Below are positions 18,367 to 27,808 of a stretch of DNA of 64,000 bases, piece after piece. The stretch's first letter is position 1, and every line of letters begins with the position of its first letter. The DNA comes from Fuscovulum blasticum DSM 2131 (lineage in GTDB: Bacteria > Pseudomonadota > Alphaproteobacteria > Rhodobacterales > Rhodobacteraceae): assembly GCF_003034965.1 (NCBI RefSeq), contig NZ_PZKE01000003.1, positions 186,001-250,000 of the forward strand. Reading direction: 5' to 3'. A model generated the notes under the pieces. The model did no database searches. It was not told the origin of the DNA and saw only the letters and a program-made list of their open reading frames with translations. Position numbers and translations under genes: made by a program.

Positions 18367-19403
18367 CCGGCCTGATCGGCTTTGCCGTGATCTGGGGCGC
18401 GGGGCGGGGCCTTGGCTGGCCGCGCGCGCTGTCGCTGGGGCTGGCGCTGCTGTGGTGGTTGCTGCTGGTGGCCGTTCATGCGCCGGGGATTGGCGTGCCG
18501 CAGGTGGCCGCCATGCTGGGCGGTGATTTCCGGCTGTGGCTGATCTTTGGTGGCGTGGCTGCGGCGGTGCTGGCCTATGGCGCGGGCCTTGGCGCATTGC
18601 GGGCGCGCGTGAAGGCGCGGCCGGTCGCGCCGCTCTCGTCGCAAGGCCCGTTCAGCGAGGTGGAGCTGGACCGCTATGCCCGCCATATCCTGCTGCGCGA
18701 AATTGGCGGGCCGGGGCAGCGGCGGCTGAAAGAGGCGAAGGTTCTGGTGGTGGGGGCGGGCGGTCTGGGCTCACCCGCGCTGCTGTATCTGGCGGCGGCG
18801 GGGGTGGGCACCATCGGGGTGATCGACGCCGACGCGGTGGAAGGGTCGAACCTGCAACGGCAGGTGATTCATACCGATGCGCGGATCGGCCTGCCCAAGG
18901 TGTTTTCCGCCGAGGCTGCGATGAAGGCGCTGAACCCGTTTGTCGCGGTGCGGCCCTATCACCGGCGGCTTGAGCCGGACATCGCTGCCGGCCTGATCGC
19001 GGATTACGATCTGGTGCTGGACGGAACCGACAATTTCGACACCCGCTATCTGGTGAACCGCGTCTGTGCCGGTCTGGGCAAGCCGCTGATCGCGGGCGCC
19101 CTTACCCAATGGGAGGGGCAGCTTTCCGTCTGGGATCCGGCACGGGGGGCACCGTGTTATGAATGTATCTTCCCGACCCGGCCCGCGCCCGGCATGGTGC
19201 CCACCTGTGCCGAGGCGGGGGTGGCCGCGCCGCTGCCCGGCATCATCGGGGCGATGATGGCGATGGAGGCGGTGAAGCTGATCACTGGCGCGGGCGAGCC
19301 GTTGCGCGGACGCCTGCTGCTGCACGATGCGCTGCACGCCGAAAGCCGGGTGATTGCCGTCGGAAAGCGGGCGGACTGCCCGGTCTGCGGCGGGCAGTCC
19401 TGA
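18363..19403 (+). CDS. MoeB/ThiF/HesA family adenylyltransferase with N-terminal membrane segments
   Basis: 346-residue E1-like enzyme that adenylates the C-terminus of a ubiquitin-like sulfur carrier (MoaD or ThiS). Residues 1-80 contain two hydrophobic stretches, which canonical MoeB (about 250 residues) lacks. The catalytic part starts at [15 protein letters not shown], followed by the ATP loop [23 protein letters not shown] (arginine finger), and a four-cysteine zinc site made of CYEC and CPVC. It is coupled to dut by ATGA. Whether it serves molybdopterin or thiamine synthesis cannot be decided here. Confidence 0.87.
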   Translation: MTGLIGFAVIWGAGRGLGWPRALSLGLALLWWLLLVAVHAPGIGVPQVAAMLGGDFRLWLIFGGVAAAVLAYGAGLGALRARVKARPVAPLSSQGPFSEVELDRYARHILLREIGGPGQRRLKEAKVLVVGAGGLGSPALLYLAAAGVGTIGVIDADAVEGSNLQRQVIHTDARIGLPKVFSAEAAMKALNPFVAVRPYHRRLEPDIAAGLIADYDLVLDGTDNFDTRYLVNRVCAGLGKPLIAGALTQWEGQLSVWDPARGAPCYECIFPTRPAPGMVPTCAEAGVAAPLPGIIGAMMAMEAVKLITGAGEPLRGRLLLHDALHAESRVIAVGKRADCPVCGGQS

Positions 19404-19419
19404 CGTTGCGGTCTGGCCG

Positions 19420-20217
19420 TCAGCCGATCCGGTAGCTTGAGGCGGTGACGCCGCCGAACAGCCCCGTGTCATGATAGACCATGGTCGCCTTTTCGCCTTC
19501 GGCCGCGCCAAGAGCGGCGAAGAGAGGAACGAAATGGTCTTCCTCCTTGTGGCAGATCCGGGCGTAGGGGGCCTGTTCCCAATGGATCAGCCGGTCGGTG
19601 CGTTCGGCGGGCGGGGCGGCCATGGTTTCGGCCAGCCAGGCGTCAAACGCCTCGGACGGCTCTTTCGCACCGGGGCCGAAGAGGCGGAGGTTGTGGTAGG
19701 ACAGGCCCGAGCCGACGATCAGCACGCCTTCATCGCGCAGCGGTGCCAGGGCACGGCCAAGGGCGAAGTGTTCCGCGGGGGAATAACCCTTGCGCAGCGA
19801 CACCTGGAACAGCGGCATGTCGGCATCGGGATACATGACATAGGCGGGCACGAAGGTGCCGTGGTCATAGCCCTGTTTCGCGTCAAGCCGGACCGGCAGG
19901 CCGGCGGCGGCGATCAGGTCCGCCGCCTTCTGCGCCAGATCCGGGGCGCCGGGGGCCTTGTACTGGATCTGGAAGGTGTGGGGCGGGAAGCCGTGATAAT
20001 CATAGACCATGGGCGGATGGGCCGAGGACATGACCGCGAAGCTGTCCTCCTCCCAATGGCCCGAGATCATCAGGATGGCCTTGGGCCGTTCGGGCAGATC
20101 CTTCACCATCTGCACGAAGCTGGCTTCGAGATTGCGGAACATGGCGCGCCAGTCGGGCATCCAGGGCCAGGGGCCGCCGCCATGGCTGATGAAATAGGTG
20201 GGCATACGGGAAGACAT
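19420..20217 (-). CDS. Class III extradiol ring-cleavage dioxygenase, DODA/YgiD-like
   Basis: 265-residue LigB-superfamily protein. The metal-binding signature SHGGGPWPW is near residues 9-17, followed by PKAILMISGHWEE (second His) and YDYHGFPPHTFQIQY, the hallmark segment of 4,5-DOPA dioxygenases. E. coli YgiD opens L-DOPA or related catechols in vitro, but physiological substrates in bacteria are uncertain. The ATG at 20217 is preceded by GGAGATCGAAC. It converges with the MoeB-like gene and diverges from the ABC binding protein gene. Confidence 0.88.
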   Translation of the reverse strand: MSSRMPTYFISHGGGPWPWMPDWRAMFRNLEASFVQMVKDLPERPKAILMISGHWEEDSFAVMSSAHPPMVYDYHGFPPHTFQIQYKAPGAPDLAQKAADLIAAAGLPVRLDAKQGYDHGTFVPAYVMYPDADMPLFQVSLRKGYSPAEHFALGRALAPLRDEGVLIVGSGLSYHNLRLFGPGAKEPSEAFDAWLAETMAAPPAERTDRLIHWEQAPYARICHKEEDHFVPLFAALGAAEGEKATMVYHDTGLFGGVTASSYRIG

Positions 20218-20385
20218 GTTCGATCTCCGGGAGGTCAGGTTCCTGCCAAGATGCCCCTCGGGAAGGTTTCGCTCAATTCCGCAGCGTCAAAGGGAAAGAG
20301 TGCGCTGCCGCACAGAGGACAGACAGTCTTGCAAGCCCCGGAACGCTTGACCATAGTCCGCCAGGACCAACCGGGAGCCTGACCC

Positions 20386-21174
20386 ATGAAACTGACCACC
20401 GTGCTTGGCGCTGCCGCGCTGTCGTTCCTGCCGCTTGCCGCGCTGGCCGAGGGCCTGCCAGATCTGGGCGGCAAAGAGGTGGTGGTGGTGACCGAGAACG
20501 CCTATCCGCCGCTGCAGTTTCTGGACAAGGACGGCACGCCGATCGGCTGGGAATATGACGCGATGGCGGAAATCGCCAAGCGGCTGAACATCACGGTCAA
20601 ATATGAGAACACCAGTTGGGACGCGATGATTCCGGCGGTTGCGGAAGGCCAGTATGACCTGGGCATGACCGGCATCACCATCAAGGACGACCGCAAGGAG
20701 AAGGTGGATTTCTCCGACCCCTACATGCGGTCGGAAATGCTGATGATCGTTCGCAGCGACGAGGCGCGGTTCACCGATGCTGCCTCCTTCGCCGCGGACC
20801 CGAAGCTGCTGGTTTCGGCGCAACCGGGCACCTCGCCCTTCTATGCCGCCGTCTATGAGATTCTTGACGGGAACGAGGAAAACCCGCGCATCATCAAGTT
20901 CGAGACCTTCGGGGCCGGCCTTGAGGCCCTGAAGACCGGCGACGTGGATCTGACGCTTTCCGATTCAACGGCGGCGAACGGTTATGTTGCCGCCTCGGAC
21001 GGGGCGTTGAAGATCATCGGTGCGCCGCTGGCAAGCGAGGATTTCGGTTTCATCTTCCCCAAGGGCAGCGAACTGGTTGCGCCGTTCAACGCGGCGATTG
21101 CCGAGCTGAAGGCCGACGGCACGCTGGATGCGCTGAACCAGAAGTGGTTCGTCGATTACAAGATGGGTGAGTAA
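20386..21174 (+). CDS. Amino-acid ABC transporter substrate-binding protein
   Basis: 262-residue periplasmic solute-binding protein of family 3. It has a signal peptide ([21 protein letters not shown]) and typical elements [22 protein letters not shown] and [21 protein letters not shown]. These proteins bind polar amino acids or related compounds; the ligand is not predictable. The ATG at 20386 follows GGGAGCC. A hairpin separates it from the permease gene 42 bases downstream, the usual device for making more binding protein than permease. Confidence 0.93.
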   Translation: MKLTTVLGAAALSFLPLAALAEGLPDLGGKEVVVVTENAYPPLQFLDKDGTPIGWEYDAMAEIAKRLNITVKYENTSWDAMIPAVAEGQYDLGMTGITIKDDRKEKVDFSDPYMRSEMLMIVRSDEARFTDAASFAADPKLLVSAQPGTSPFYAAVYEILDGNEENPRIIKFETFGAGLEALKTGDVDLTLSDSTAANGYVAASDGALKIIGAPLASEDFGFIFPKGSELVAPFNAAIAELKADGTLDALNQKWFVDYKMGE

Positions 21175-21182
21175 CGGGCAGG

Positions 21183-21210
21183 GCCCCGGGGTGACCTGAA
21201 CCCCCGGGGC
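21183..21210 (+). promoter_or_regulatory. Intercistronic stem-loop between binding protein and permease
   Basis: GCCCCGGGG (21183-21191) and CCCCGGGGC (21202-21210) form a perfect 9-bp stem with a 10-base loop in the 42-base gap. There is no T-run. It probably stabilises the 3' end of the upstream message or partly terminates it. Confidence 0.55.
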
Positions 21211-21216
21211 AACCGG

Positions 21217-22023
21217 ATGACGCCACAAAACACCCCCGACAAGGACTTCCCCTGGTGGCTGGTGATCGTCGTGATCACCGGCATTTACCTGTTTTACGAA
21301 ATGATCTCGGACGAGGTCTATCGCGCGGCGCTGCGGGCGTTGTCCAAGGGCATCTGGATCACCGTCGGCGTGTCGGTGGTGGCCTATCTGGGCGCCTGCC
21401 TGATCGGCCTGGGACTGGCGGTCATGGGGCTGTCGCGCCACATCGTGCTGCGCCAGGCGGCGCGGCTTTATATCGAGATCATGCGCGGCGTGCCGATCCT
21501 GGTGCTGCTTCTTTATGTGGCCTTCGTGCTGGTTCCCGCCTGCATTGCGGCGGTCAACTGGCTGGCCGGGGCCGAGCCGGGCGCCGAGATCATCCGCACC
21601 CGCGATGTGCCGCTGCTGTGGCGGGCGGTGCTGGCGCTGATGCTGGCCTATTCGGCCTTTCTGGCCGAGATCTTCCGGGCGGGCCTGCAGGCGGTGGACA
21701 AGGGCCAGATCGAGGCCGCGCAGGCCTTGGGGCTAAGCGGCTGGCTGCGGTTCCGGCTGGTCAGCTTTCCGCAGGCGTTCCGTATGATCCTGCCGCCTTT
21801 GGGCAATGATTTCGTGGCTATGGTCAAGGATAGCTCGCTGGTGGCGGTGCTGGGCATTTCCGATGTGGCGCAACTGGCCAAGGTCACCTCCTCGGGCAAC
21901 TTCCGCTATTTCGAGACCTACAACGTGGCGGCGCTGATCTATCTGACCATCACCATCGGGCTAAGCCTGCTGCTGCGCCGGTTCGAGACCCGGATGCGGA
22001 CGCGCGGCTTGGGGGACCGTTAG
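21217..22023 (+). CDS. Amino-acid ABC transporter permease (HisM/GlnP type)
   Basis: 268-residue inner-membrane permease. About five membrane segments are visible. The family EAA loop appears as IEAAQALGLSGWLRFRLVSFPQAFRMILPPLGND, which contacts the ATPase. MRGVPILVLLLYVAF is a typical early segment. No ABC ATPase gene lies next to it in this window: the following gene is a peptidase and the upstream side is a dioxygenase. The ATPase must therefore be encoded elsewhere or shared. Confidence 0.93.
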   Translation: MTPQNTPDKDFPWWLVIVVITGIYLFYEMISDEVYRAALRALSKGIWITVGVSVVAYLGACLIGLGLAVMGLSRHIVLRQAARLYIEIMRGVPILVLLLYVAFVLVPACIAAVNWLAGAEPGAEIIRTRDVPLLWRAVLALMLAYSAFLAEIFRAGLQAVDKGQIEAAQALGLSGWLRFRLVSFPQAFRMILPPLGNDFVAMVKDSSLVAVLGISDVAQLAKVTSSGNFRYFETYNVAALIYLTITIGLSLLLRRFETRMRTRGLGDR

Positions 22024-22039
22024 GCCTGCGGCGGCAAGG

Positions 22040-22077
22040 CCGGGGGCCAGCCCCCGGACCCCGGGGTATTTGTCCCG
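22040..22077 (+). repeat. CCCGGGATATTT-family intergenic repeat, copy 1 (variant)
   Basis: A GC hairpin (CCGGGGG, CCAG loop, CCCCCGG; 22040-22057) is followed by ACCCCGGGGTATTTGTC. It has the same architecture as the other copies in this window but a diverged core. It lies just after the permease gene and may act as its terminator. Confidence 0.55.
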
Positions 22078-22141
22078 ACTGGACGCAGGGGTGGACCTTC
22101 GGGTTTGGCGCCCCTAGCTTGACCGCAAAGGAGTGCTGCCG

Positions 22142-24151
22142 ATGAATGTCTTGCTGGACCTCTGGGATACGCCCTTTGCCCTGCCGCCCTTTGCCGCCAT
22201 CCGCGACGAGGATTTCGCGCCGGCCTTTGAGGAGGCCCTGGCACGGGCCCGGACGGCGATCATGGCCATCGCCGAAGGACCGGCGACCGATTTCGCCGGG
22301 GTGATCGAGGCGCTGGAACTGGCTGAGGCGGATCTCGACCGGGTGGCAGGGGTTTTCTACAACCTTGCCGGTGCGGATTCGAACGAGGCCCGCGAAGCCT
22401 TGCAGCGCGACCTGGCGCCGAAGATGAGCGCCTTTTCCAGCGAAATCACCAACAACAAGGCGCTGTTCGGCAAGATCGAGGCGCTGTGGCAGGCGCGCGC
22501 CGATCTTGCGCTGACGGCCGAACAGGCCCGGGTGCTGGAGCTGTACCGGCGCATGTTCGTGCGGTCCGGCGCGGCGCTGGACGGGGCGGCGGCGGAACGG
22601 TTGACGGCGGTCAAGGCGCGGCTGGCGGTGCTGGGCACCCAGTTCAGCCAGAACCTGCTGGCGGATGAACGGTCGTGGTTCATGGAGCTTTCCGAAGCCG
22701 ATCTGGAGGGGCTGCCGGACTTCGTGGTGGAAACGGCGCGGGCGGCGGGGGCCGAGCGGGGGCTGGGGCCGGTGGTCACCCTGAACCGCAGCCTGATCGT
22801 GCCGTTCCTGCAATTCTCGCCCCGGCGCGCGTTGCGGCAGCGGGCCTATGAGGCCTGGGTGGCCCGTGGCGCCAATGGGGGCGCAACCGACAACCGCGGC
22901 ATTGCGGTGGAAATCCTGGCGCTGCGGCACGAGCGGGCGCAGCTTCTGGGCTATGCCGATTTCGCGGCCTACAAGCTGGAACCGGAAATGGCCAAGACGC
23001 CGGCGGCGGTGCGTGACCTGCTGATGCGGGTCTGGGCGCCGGCACGGGCCAAGGCGCTGGCCGATGCGGCGGTGCTTGAGGCGATGCTGGTGGCGGATGG
23101 CGGCACCGGGCCGCTGGAGGCCTGGGACTGGCGCTATTACAGCGAAAAGCGGCGGCGTGCCGAGCATGATCTGGATGAGGCGGCGCTGAAGCCCTACCTG
23201 TCGCTTGAGGCCATGCTGGGCGCGATGTTCGATTGCGCGACCCGGCTGTTCGGGCTGGAATTCCGGGAAATCGAAGGGCCGTTCTACCACCCTGATGTGC
23301 GGGGGTGGGAGGTCACCCGCAAGGAGGCGCATGTGGCGGTGTTCCTGGGCGATTACTTCGCCCGCGGGTCCAAGCGCAGCGGCGCCTGGTGTTCGGCGAT
23401 GCAGTCGCAGCGCAAGCTGGGCGCCGATGTGCGGCCCATCGTGGTGAACGTGTGCAACTTCGCCAAGGGCGATCCCTGCCTGCTGTCCTATGACGATGCG
23501 CGCACGCTGTTCCACGAATTTGGCCATGCGCTGCATCAGATGCTGTCCGACGTGACCTATGGCTTCATCAGCGGCACCTCGGTCGCGCGCGATTTCGTGG
23601 AACTGCCCAGCCAGCTTTACGAACACTGGCTGGAAGTGCCGGCGGTGCTGGAGGCCCATGCAAGGCACTGGCAGACCGGCGCCCCGATGCCGGCCGACAT
23701 GCTGAAGCGGCTGCTGGATGCGGGCACCTATGACCAGGGCTTTGCCACGGTGGAATTTGTCGCCAGCGCGCTGGTCGATCTTGAATTCCACACCGGCACG
23801 CCACCCGCCGATCCGATGCAGAAACAGGCCGAGGTGCTGGAGGCCTTGGGGATGCCGAGGGCGATCCGGATGCGCCACGCCACGCCGCATTTCGCGCATG
23901 TGTTCAGCGGTGACGGCTATTCCAGCGGATACTACAGCTACATGTGGTCCGAAGTGATGGATGCCGATGCCTTCGCGGCCTTCGAAGAGGCGGGCGATCC
24001 CTTCGACCCGGAAACCGCGGCCCGGCTGGAGAAGTTCATCCTGTCGGCGGGCGGCAGCGAAGAGGCCGAAGCGCTGTATCTGAAATTCCGCGGCAAGATG
24101 CCGGGGGTTGAGGCACTGCTCAAGGGGCGGGGCCTGCTGGACGCGGCGTAG
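22142..24151 (+). CDS. M3 family oligopeptidase/dipeptidyl carboxypeptidase (Dcp-like)
   Basis: 669-residue zinc metallopeptidase. The catalytic HEXXH motif is in LFHEFGHALHQML, and a downstream Glu provides the third ligand. FGLEFREI, VFLGDYFARGSKRSGAWCS and GYSSGYYSYMWSEVMDADAF are standard M3 blocks. It degrades cytosolic or periplasmic oligopeptides; no signal peptide is seen, so cytosolic action is likely. The ATG at 22142 sits 8 bases after an AAAGGAG ribosome-binding site and is preferred over the GTG at 22133 that overlaps that site. Confidence 0.95.
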   Translation: MNVLLDLWDTPFALPPFAAIRDEDFAPAFEEALARARTAIMAIAEGPATDFAGVIEALELAEADLDRVAGVFYNLAGADSNEAREALQRDLAPKMSAFSSEITNNKALFGKIEALWQARADLALTAEQARVLELYRRMFVRSGAALDGAAAERLTAVKARLAVLGTQFSQNLLADERSWFMELSEADLEGLPDFVVETARAAGAERGLGPVVTLNRSLIVPFLQFSPRRALRQRAYEAWVARGANGGATDNRGIAVEILALRHERAQLLGYADFAAYKLEPEMAKTPAAVRDLLMRVWAPARAKALADAAVLEAMLVADGGTGPLEAWDWRYYSEKRRRAEHDLDEAALKPYLSLEAMLGAMFDCATRLFGLEFREIEGPFYHPDVRGWEVTRKEAHVAVFLGDYFARGSKRSGAWCSAMQSQRKLGADVRPIVVNVCNFAKGDPCLLSYDDARTLFHEFGHALHQMLSDVTYGFISGTSVARDFVELPSQLYEHWLEVPAVLEAHARHWQTGAPMPADMLKRLLDAGTYDQGFATVEFVASALVDLEFHTGTPPADPMQKQAEVLEALGMPRAIRMRHATPHFAHVFSGDGYSSGYYSYMWSEVMDADAFAAFEEAGDPFDPETAARLEKFILSAGGSEEAEALYLKFRGKMPGVEALLKGRGLLDAA

Positions 24152-24242
24152 GGGGCGCTGCCCCCGTCCTGCGGACTCCCCCGGGATATTTTCTTTCTGA
24201 AAGAAGCCCCTCTTTCAGGATCAAAATATCCCCGCCGGAGGC
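24151..24242. repeat. CCCGGGATATTT-family repeat, copy 2, with an inverted partner
   Basis: GGGGGCGCTGCCCCC hairpin, then CCCCCGGGATATTTT (to 24192), a 30-base spacer, then AAAATATCCC (24223-24232) in opposite orientation followed by CGCCGGAGGC. The inverted GGGATATTTT/AAAATATCCC pair brackets a short stem (CTTTCTGAAAG). It fills the gap between the convergent M3 peptidase and regulator genes and may terminate both. Confidence 0.6.
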
Positions 24243-24302
24243 ATCCCGAACCAAGCCGCGAAGGCGGCGCTGGCGAGACAGGCGACTTGCGGCGCAAGCC
24301 GC

Positions 24303-25274
24303 TCAGGTTGACAGCCGGCGCAACTGACCCGGAGGGTGGCCGTAGGTGCGGCGGAAAGCGCGGCTCAGCGTGGCGGGGCTGGTGAAGCCGGTGCGCAAGG
24401 CCACCTCGGCCAGCGGATGGCGGGTGTCGGTCAGCATCCGGCGGGCGGCCTGCAGGCGCAGCGACAGCGCATAGGCGCCGGGCGGGGTGCCAAAGGCGGC
24501 GCGGAACAGGGTTTCCAGACGGCGCGGCGACAGGCCCACGGCGGCGGCGGTTTCAGCCACCGGCTCGGGCGTGTCGATCCGCGCCTCCATCCGCTTGGCG
24601 GCGGCGGCGACGCGCGGGTCAAGGCCGGGGTCGGGCTGGCGGGCGGCAACCTGCGGCTCTGACCCCGGGCGCGCGATTGTCAGAAAGCTGTTCGCCACCT
24701 GCCGGGCCAGTGGGGCGCCATGACGGGCGCGGATCAGTTGCAACATGAAATCCGCCGCCGGCGCGGCGCCGCCGATCGTCACCCGGTTGCGGTCGATCAC
24801 GAAACGGTCGGGGACCACGTCGATGTCGGGATGGGCGGCGGCAAGGTCTTCCAGGTCTTCCCAATGCACGGTTGCGCGATAGCCTGACAGCAGGCCCGCC
24901 CGCGCCAGCACCCAGGGCGCGGCGTCGATGCCGCCAACCAGCGCGAAGCGGGGCGCCAGGCGGCGCAGGTCGCGGATCAGCGGGCGGGTGGCAACCTGAT
25001 CCAGCCGGTAGCCGGCGACAACAATCAGCATCTCGGCCCCTTCGGCGGCCGCCAGCGGCCCGGTCGAGGGCAGCGACAGTCCGCAGGTCAGCGGGGCCGG
25101 CGCCCCGTCGGGGGTGACGACCCGCCAGCGGAAGGCTTCGGTTCCCAATTGCCGGTTGGCGTTGCGCAGCGGGTCCAGCGCCGAGGCCACTTCAAGGATC
25201 GAGGATTGTGGCAGCACCAGAAGCGCCAGCGACAGCGGCGCGCGGGCCGGAGAGAAGATTGCGTTTTCCGTCAT
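24303..25274 (-). CDS. GlxA/CdhR-type AraC regulator with glutamine-amidotransferase-like domain
   Basis: 323-residue transcription factor. The N-terminal DJ-1/PfpI-like domain (LALLVLPQSSILEVASALDPLRNAN) senses a ligand, and the C-terminal AraC helix-turn-helix pair is seen in AVGLSPRRLETLFRAAFG and VALRTGFTSPATLSRAFRRTYG. It is divergent from cdhC across 73 bases. In Pseudomonas the same domain type (CdhR) activates the carnitine catabolic genes cdhCAB. I infer this is the carnitine-responsive activator of the neighbouring operon; the ligand assignment is by context only. Confidence 0.88.
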   Translation of the reverse strand: MTENAIFSPARAPLSLALLVLPQSSILEVASALDPLRNANRQLGTEAFRWRVVTPDGAPAPLTCGLSLPSTGPLAAAEGAEMLIVVAGYRLDQVATRPLIRDLRRLAPRFALVGGIDAAPWVLARAGLLSGYRATVHWEDLEDLAAAHPDIDVVPDRFVIDRNRVTIGGAAPAADFMLQLIRARHGAPLARQVANSFLTIARPGSEPQVAARQPDPGLDPRVAAAAKRMEARIDTPEPVAETAAAVGLSPRRLETLFRAAFGTPPGAYALSLRLQAARRMLTDTRHPLAEVALRTGFTSPATLSRAFRRTYGHPPGQLRRLST

Positions 25275-25279
25275 CAGGA

Positions 25280-25295
25280 TTTCGTAATTCGCAAA
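25280..25295. promoter_or_regulatory. Possible operator between cdhR-like and cdhC genes
   Basis: TTTCGTAATTCGCAAA is an imperfect 16-base dyad (TTT...AATT...AAA) in the only non-coding gap between the divergent regulator and cdhC. It is noticeably AT-rich for this genome. A CdhR-like binding site is plausible but not demonstrated. Confidence 0.35.
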
Positions 25296-25347
25296 TCATC
25301 GCCTGCCAAGCCCGATAAGGTGGCAGACCAGACCCGGAGGAACCCCG

Positions 25348-26262
25348 ATGCCGCTGACCATGAACCGCGAAGTCTTCATCACCTGTGCCGTGACCGGATC
25401 GGGCGGCACGCAGGACCGCAGCCCCCACGTTCCGCGCAGCCCGCAACAGATTGCCGAAAGCGCCATCGCGGCGGCCAGGGCCGGCGCGGCGGTGGTGCAT
25501 TGCCATGTGCGCGATCCCGAAACCGGCAAGCCGGCGCGCGATCCGGCGCTGTATCGCGAAGTGACCGAGCGTATCCGCGACAGCGACACCGATGTTGTCC
25601 TGAACCTGACCGCGGGCATGGGGGGCGACCTGCTGTTCGACGGCACCGAGGCGATGAACCGGATGGGCGCCAGGTCCGACATGGCGGGCGCGACCGAGAG
25701 GGTGGCGCATGTGGTGGACTGCCGGCCCGAGATCTGCACGCTGGACTGCGGCACGATGAATTTCAACGAGGCCGACTATGTGATGGTCAACACGCCCGGC
25801 ATGTTGCGCGACATGGCCAAGCGCATGGTCGAATCCGGTGTGCGGATCGAGATCGAAGCCTTCGACACCGGCCACCTGTGGTTTGCCAGGCAACTGGCCG
25901 ACGAAGGCATCATCCCGGACCCGGTGCTGGTGCAACTGTGCATGGGCGTGCCGTGGGGCGCGCCGGATGACCTGAACACCTTCATGGCCATGGTGAACAA
26001 CGTGCCGAAGCATTGGCACTGGTCGGCCTTTGCCCTTGGGCGCCACCAGATGCCCTATGTCGCGGCGGCGGTGCTTGGCGGCGGCAACGTGCGGGTGGGG
26101 CTGGAAGACAACCTCTGGCTCGACAAGGGCGTTCTGGCGACGAACGCGCAGCTTGTGGAGCGCGCCGCGACCATCATCGAGAACCTTGGCGCCAGGGTCA
26201 TCACCCCGGCCGAGGTGCGGGCGCGGCTGAAGCTGGAGAAACGGGCGCCGGTGGCGAGGTAG
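25348..26262 (+). CDS. cdhC: 3-keto-5-aminohexanoate cleavage family (BKACE) protein, probable 3-dehydrocarnitine cleavage enzyme
   Basis: 304-residue zinc-dependent beta-keto acid cleavage enzyme. The metal-binding motif is VVHCHVRD near residues 49-56. The protein opens with [21 protein letters not shown], typical of the carnitine branch of the family. BKACE enzymes transfer the acyl part of a beta-keto acid to acetyl-CoA. CdhC converts 3-dehydrocarnitine and acetyl-CoA to glycine betainyl-CoA and acetoacetate. That specific assignment rests on the adjacent carnitine dehydrogenase-thioesterase gene. The ATG at 25348 has GGAGG 7 bases upstream. It is the first gene of the operon. Confidence 0.88.
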   Translation: MPLTMNREVFITCAVTGSGGTQDRSPHVPRSPQQIAESAIAAARAGAAVVHCHVRDPETGKPARDPALYREVTERIRDSDTDVVLNLTAGMGGDLLFDGTEAMNRMGARSDMAGATERVAHVVDCRPEICTLDCGTMNFNEADYVMVNTPGMLRDMAKRMVESGVRIEIEAFDTGHLWFARQLADEGIIPDPVLVQLCMGVPWGAPDDLNTFMAMVNNVPKHWHWSAFALGRHQMPYVAAAVLGGGNVRVGLEDNLWLDKGVLATNAQLVERAATIIENLGARVITPAEVRARLKLEKRAPVAR

Positions 26263-26345
26263 TCGTCCGCTCCGGCGGGAGTACTGCGAGATAGATGAAA
26301 TGGCCTTCCCAATGTGGAGGCCGCAGGGGATGGGAGAGGCGGGCA

Positions 26346-27803
26346 ATGGCGCGCAAGGCAGCAATCATCGGCGGCGGCGTGATCGGGGGCGGTTGGGCGG
26401 CGCGCTTCCTGCTGAACGGCTGGGATGTGGGGGTCTTCGACCCCGACCCCGAGGCCGAACGCAAGATCGCGGCCGTGCTGGCCAATGCCCGGCTGGCGCT
26501 GCCCGCCCTTTCGGACGTGCCGATGCCGGCCGAAGGCAAGCTGACCTTTCACGGCACCATCGGCGAGGCCGTCGATGGGGCGGAATATGTGCAGGAAAGC
26601 GTGTCCGAACGGATCGAATTGAAGCACAAGGTCTATGCCCAGTTGCAGCAGGCCAATCCGGGCGTACTGATCGGGTCTTCGACCAGCGGCTTCAAGGCAA
26701 GCGACCTGCAAAAGGGCAGCCCGGCGCCGGAAAACATCATCGTCGCGCATCCGTTCAACCCGGTCTACCTGCTGCCGCTTTCCGAAGTCTCGGGCAGCCC
26801 GAAGAACACGCCTGCGACGGTGGAAAAGACCGTGCAGATCATGAAGGACATCGGGATGTTCCCGCTTGTCATTCGCCACGAGATCGACGCCTTCATCGGC
26901 AACCGCTTCCTTGAGGCCGTCTGGCGCGAGGCGCTTTGGATGCTGAAGGACGGCATCGCCACGACTGAAGAGATCGACGACGCCATCCGCATGGGCTTTG
27001 GCCTGCGTTGGGGCCAGATGGGCCTGTTCGAGACCTACCGCATCGCCGGGGGCGAAGCGGGCATGCGGCACTTCATGGCCCAGTTCGGCCCGGCGCTGAA
27101 ATGGCCCTGGACCAAGCTGATGGACGTGCCCGAGTTCAACGACGAACTGGTGGATCTGGTGGCCAGCCAGTCCGACGCGCAATCCGGCATGTATGGCATC
27201 CGCGAGCTGGAACGCATCCGCGACCAGAACCTGGTGGGCTTTCTGCGGTCGCTCAAGGAACGCAACTGGGGTGCGGGCAAGGTGCTGCGCGAACATGACG
27301 AACGCCGCCGCGCGGCCTTCCATGCCGGCACGCTGGACGGCACGCCGCTGAAGATGGCCGAGATGCAGGTTCTGCCCGGCTGGATCGACTACAACGGCCA
27401 CATGACCGAAAGCCGCTACCTGTTCTGCGCCTCAGAGGTCTGCGATGCCTTCCTGCGGCTGATCGGGGCCGACATGGATTATGTGGCCGGCGGCCACAGC
27501 TATTACACGGCCGAAACCCACATCCGCCATCTGGACGAGGCCAAGCTGGGCGAGCGCATCACCGGCACGTTGCAGGTGGTGAAGGCGGATGAAAAGCGTA
27601 TCCATACCTTCATTACCCTTGCCGTGGGCGACCGGCCCGTCGCGACGGTCGAGCAGATGATGCTGCATGTCGACATGAAGGCTGGCAAGGCCTGCCCCGC
27701 CGCGCCCGAGGTTCTGGTGCTGCTGAACCCCATCGCCACCGCCCATGCCGGGCTGCCCGTGCCCGAAGGCACAGGCCGCGCGGTTGGCCAGAAGAAAGGG
27801 TGA
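26346..27803 (+). CDS. cdhA: L-carnitine dehydrogenase fused to betainyl-CoA thioesterase
   Basis: 485 residues in two domains. Residues 1 to about 320 form a 3-hydroxyacyl-CoA-dehydrogenase-type NAD-binding protein (IIGGGVIGGGWAARFLLNGW; AHPFNPVYLLPL; GNRFLEAVWREALWML), matching carnitine dehydrogenases that oxidise L-carnitine to 3-dehydrocarnitine. The C-terminal 130 residues are a hotdog thioesterase (GWIDYNGHMTESRY). In Pseudomonas these are separate CdhA and CdhB; fused forms are known in rhizobia. The thioesterase would release glycine betaine from betainyl-CoA made by CdhC. The ATG at 26346 follows GGGAGAGG. The TGA is 5 bases before the next gene's preferred ATG. Confidence 0.9.
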   Translation: MARKAAIIGGGVIGGGWAARFLLNGWDVGVFDPDPEAERKIAAVLANARLALPALSDVPMPAEGKLTFHGTIGEAVDGAEYVQESVSERIELKHKVYAQLQQANPGVLIGSSTSGFKASDLQKGSPAPENIIVAHPFNPVYLLPLSEVSGSPKNTPATVEKTVQIMKDIGMFPLVIRHEIDAFIGNRFLEAVWREALWMLKDGIATTEEIDDAIRMGFGLRWGQMGLFETYRIAGGEAGMRHFMAQFGPALKWPWTKLMDVPEFNDELVDLVASQSDAQSGMYGIRELERIRDQNLVGFLRSLKERNWGAGKVLREHDERRRAAFHAGTLDGTPLKMAEMQVLPGWIDYNGHMTESRYLFCASEVCDAFLRLIGADMDYVAGGHSYYTAETHIRHLDEAKLGERITGTLQVVKADEKRIHTFITLAVGDRPVATVEQMMLHVDMKAGKACPAAPEVLVLLNPIATAHAGLPVPEGTGRAVGQKKG

Positions 27804-27808
27804 CCGCC

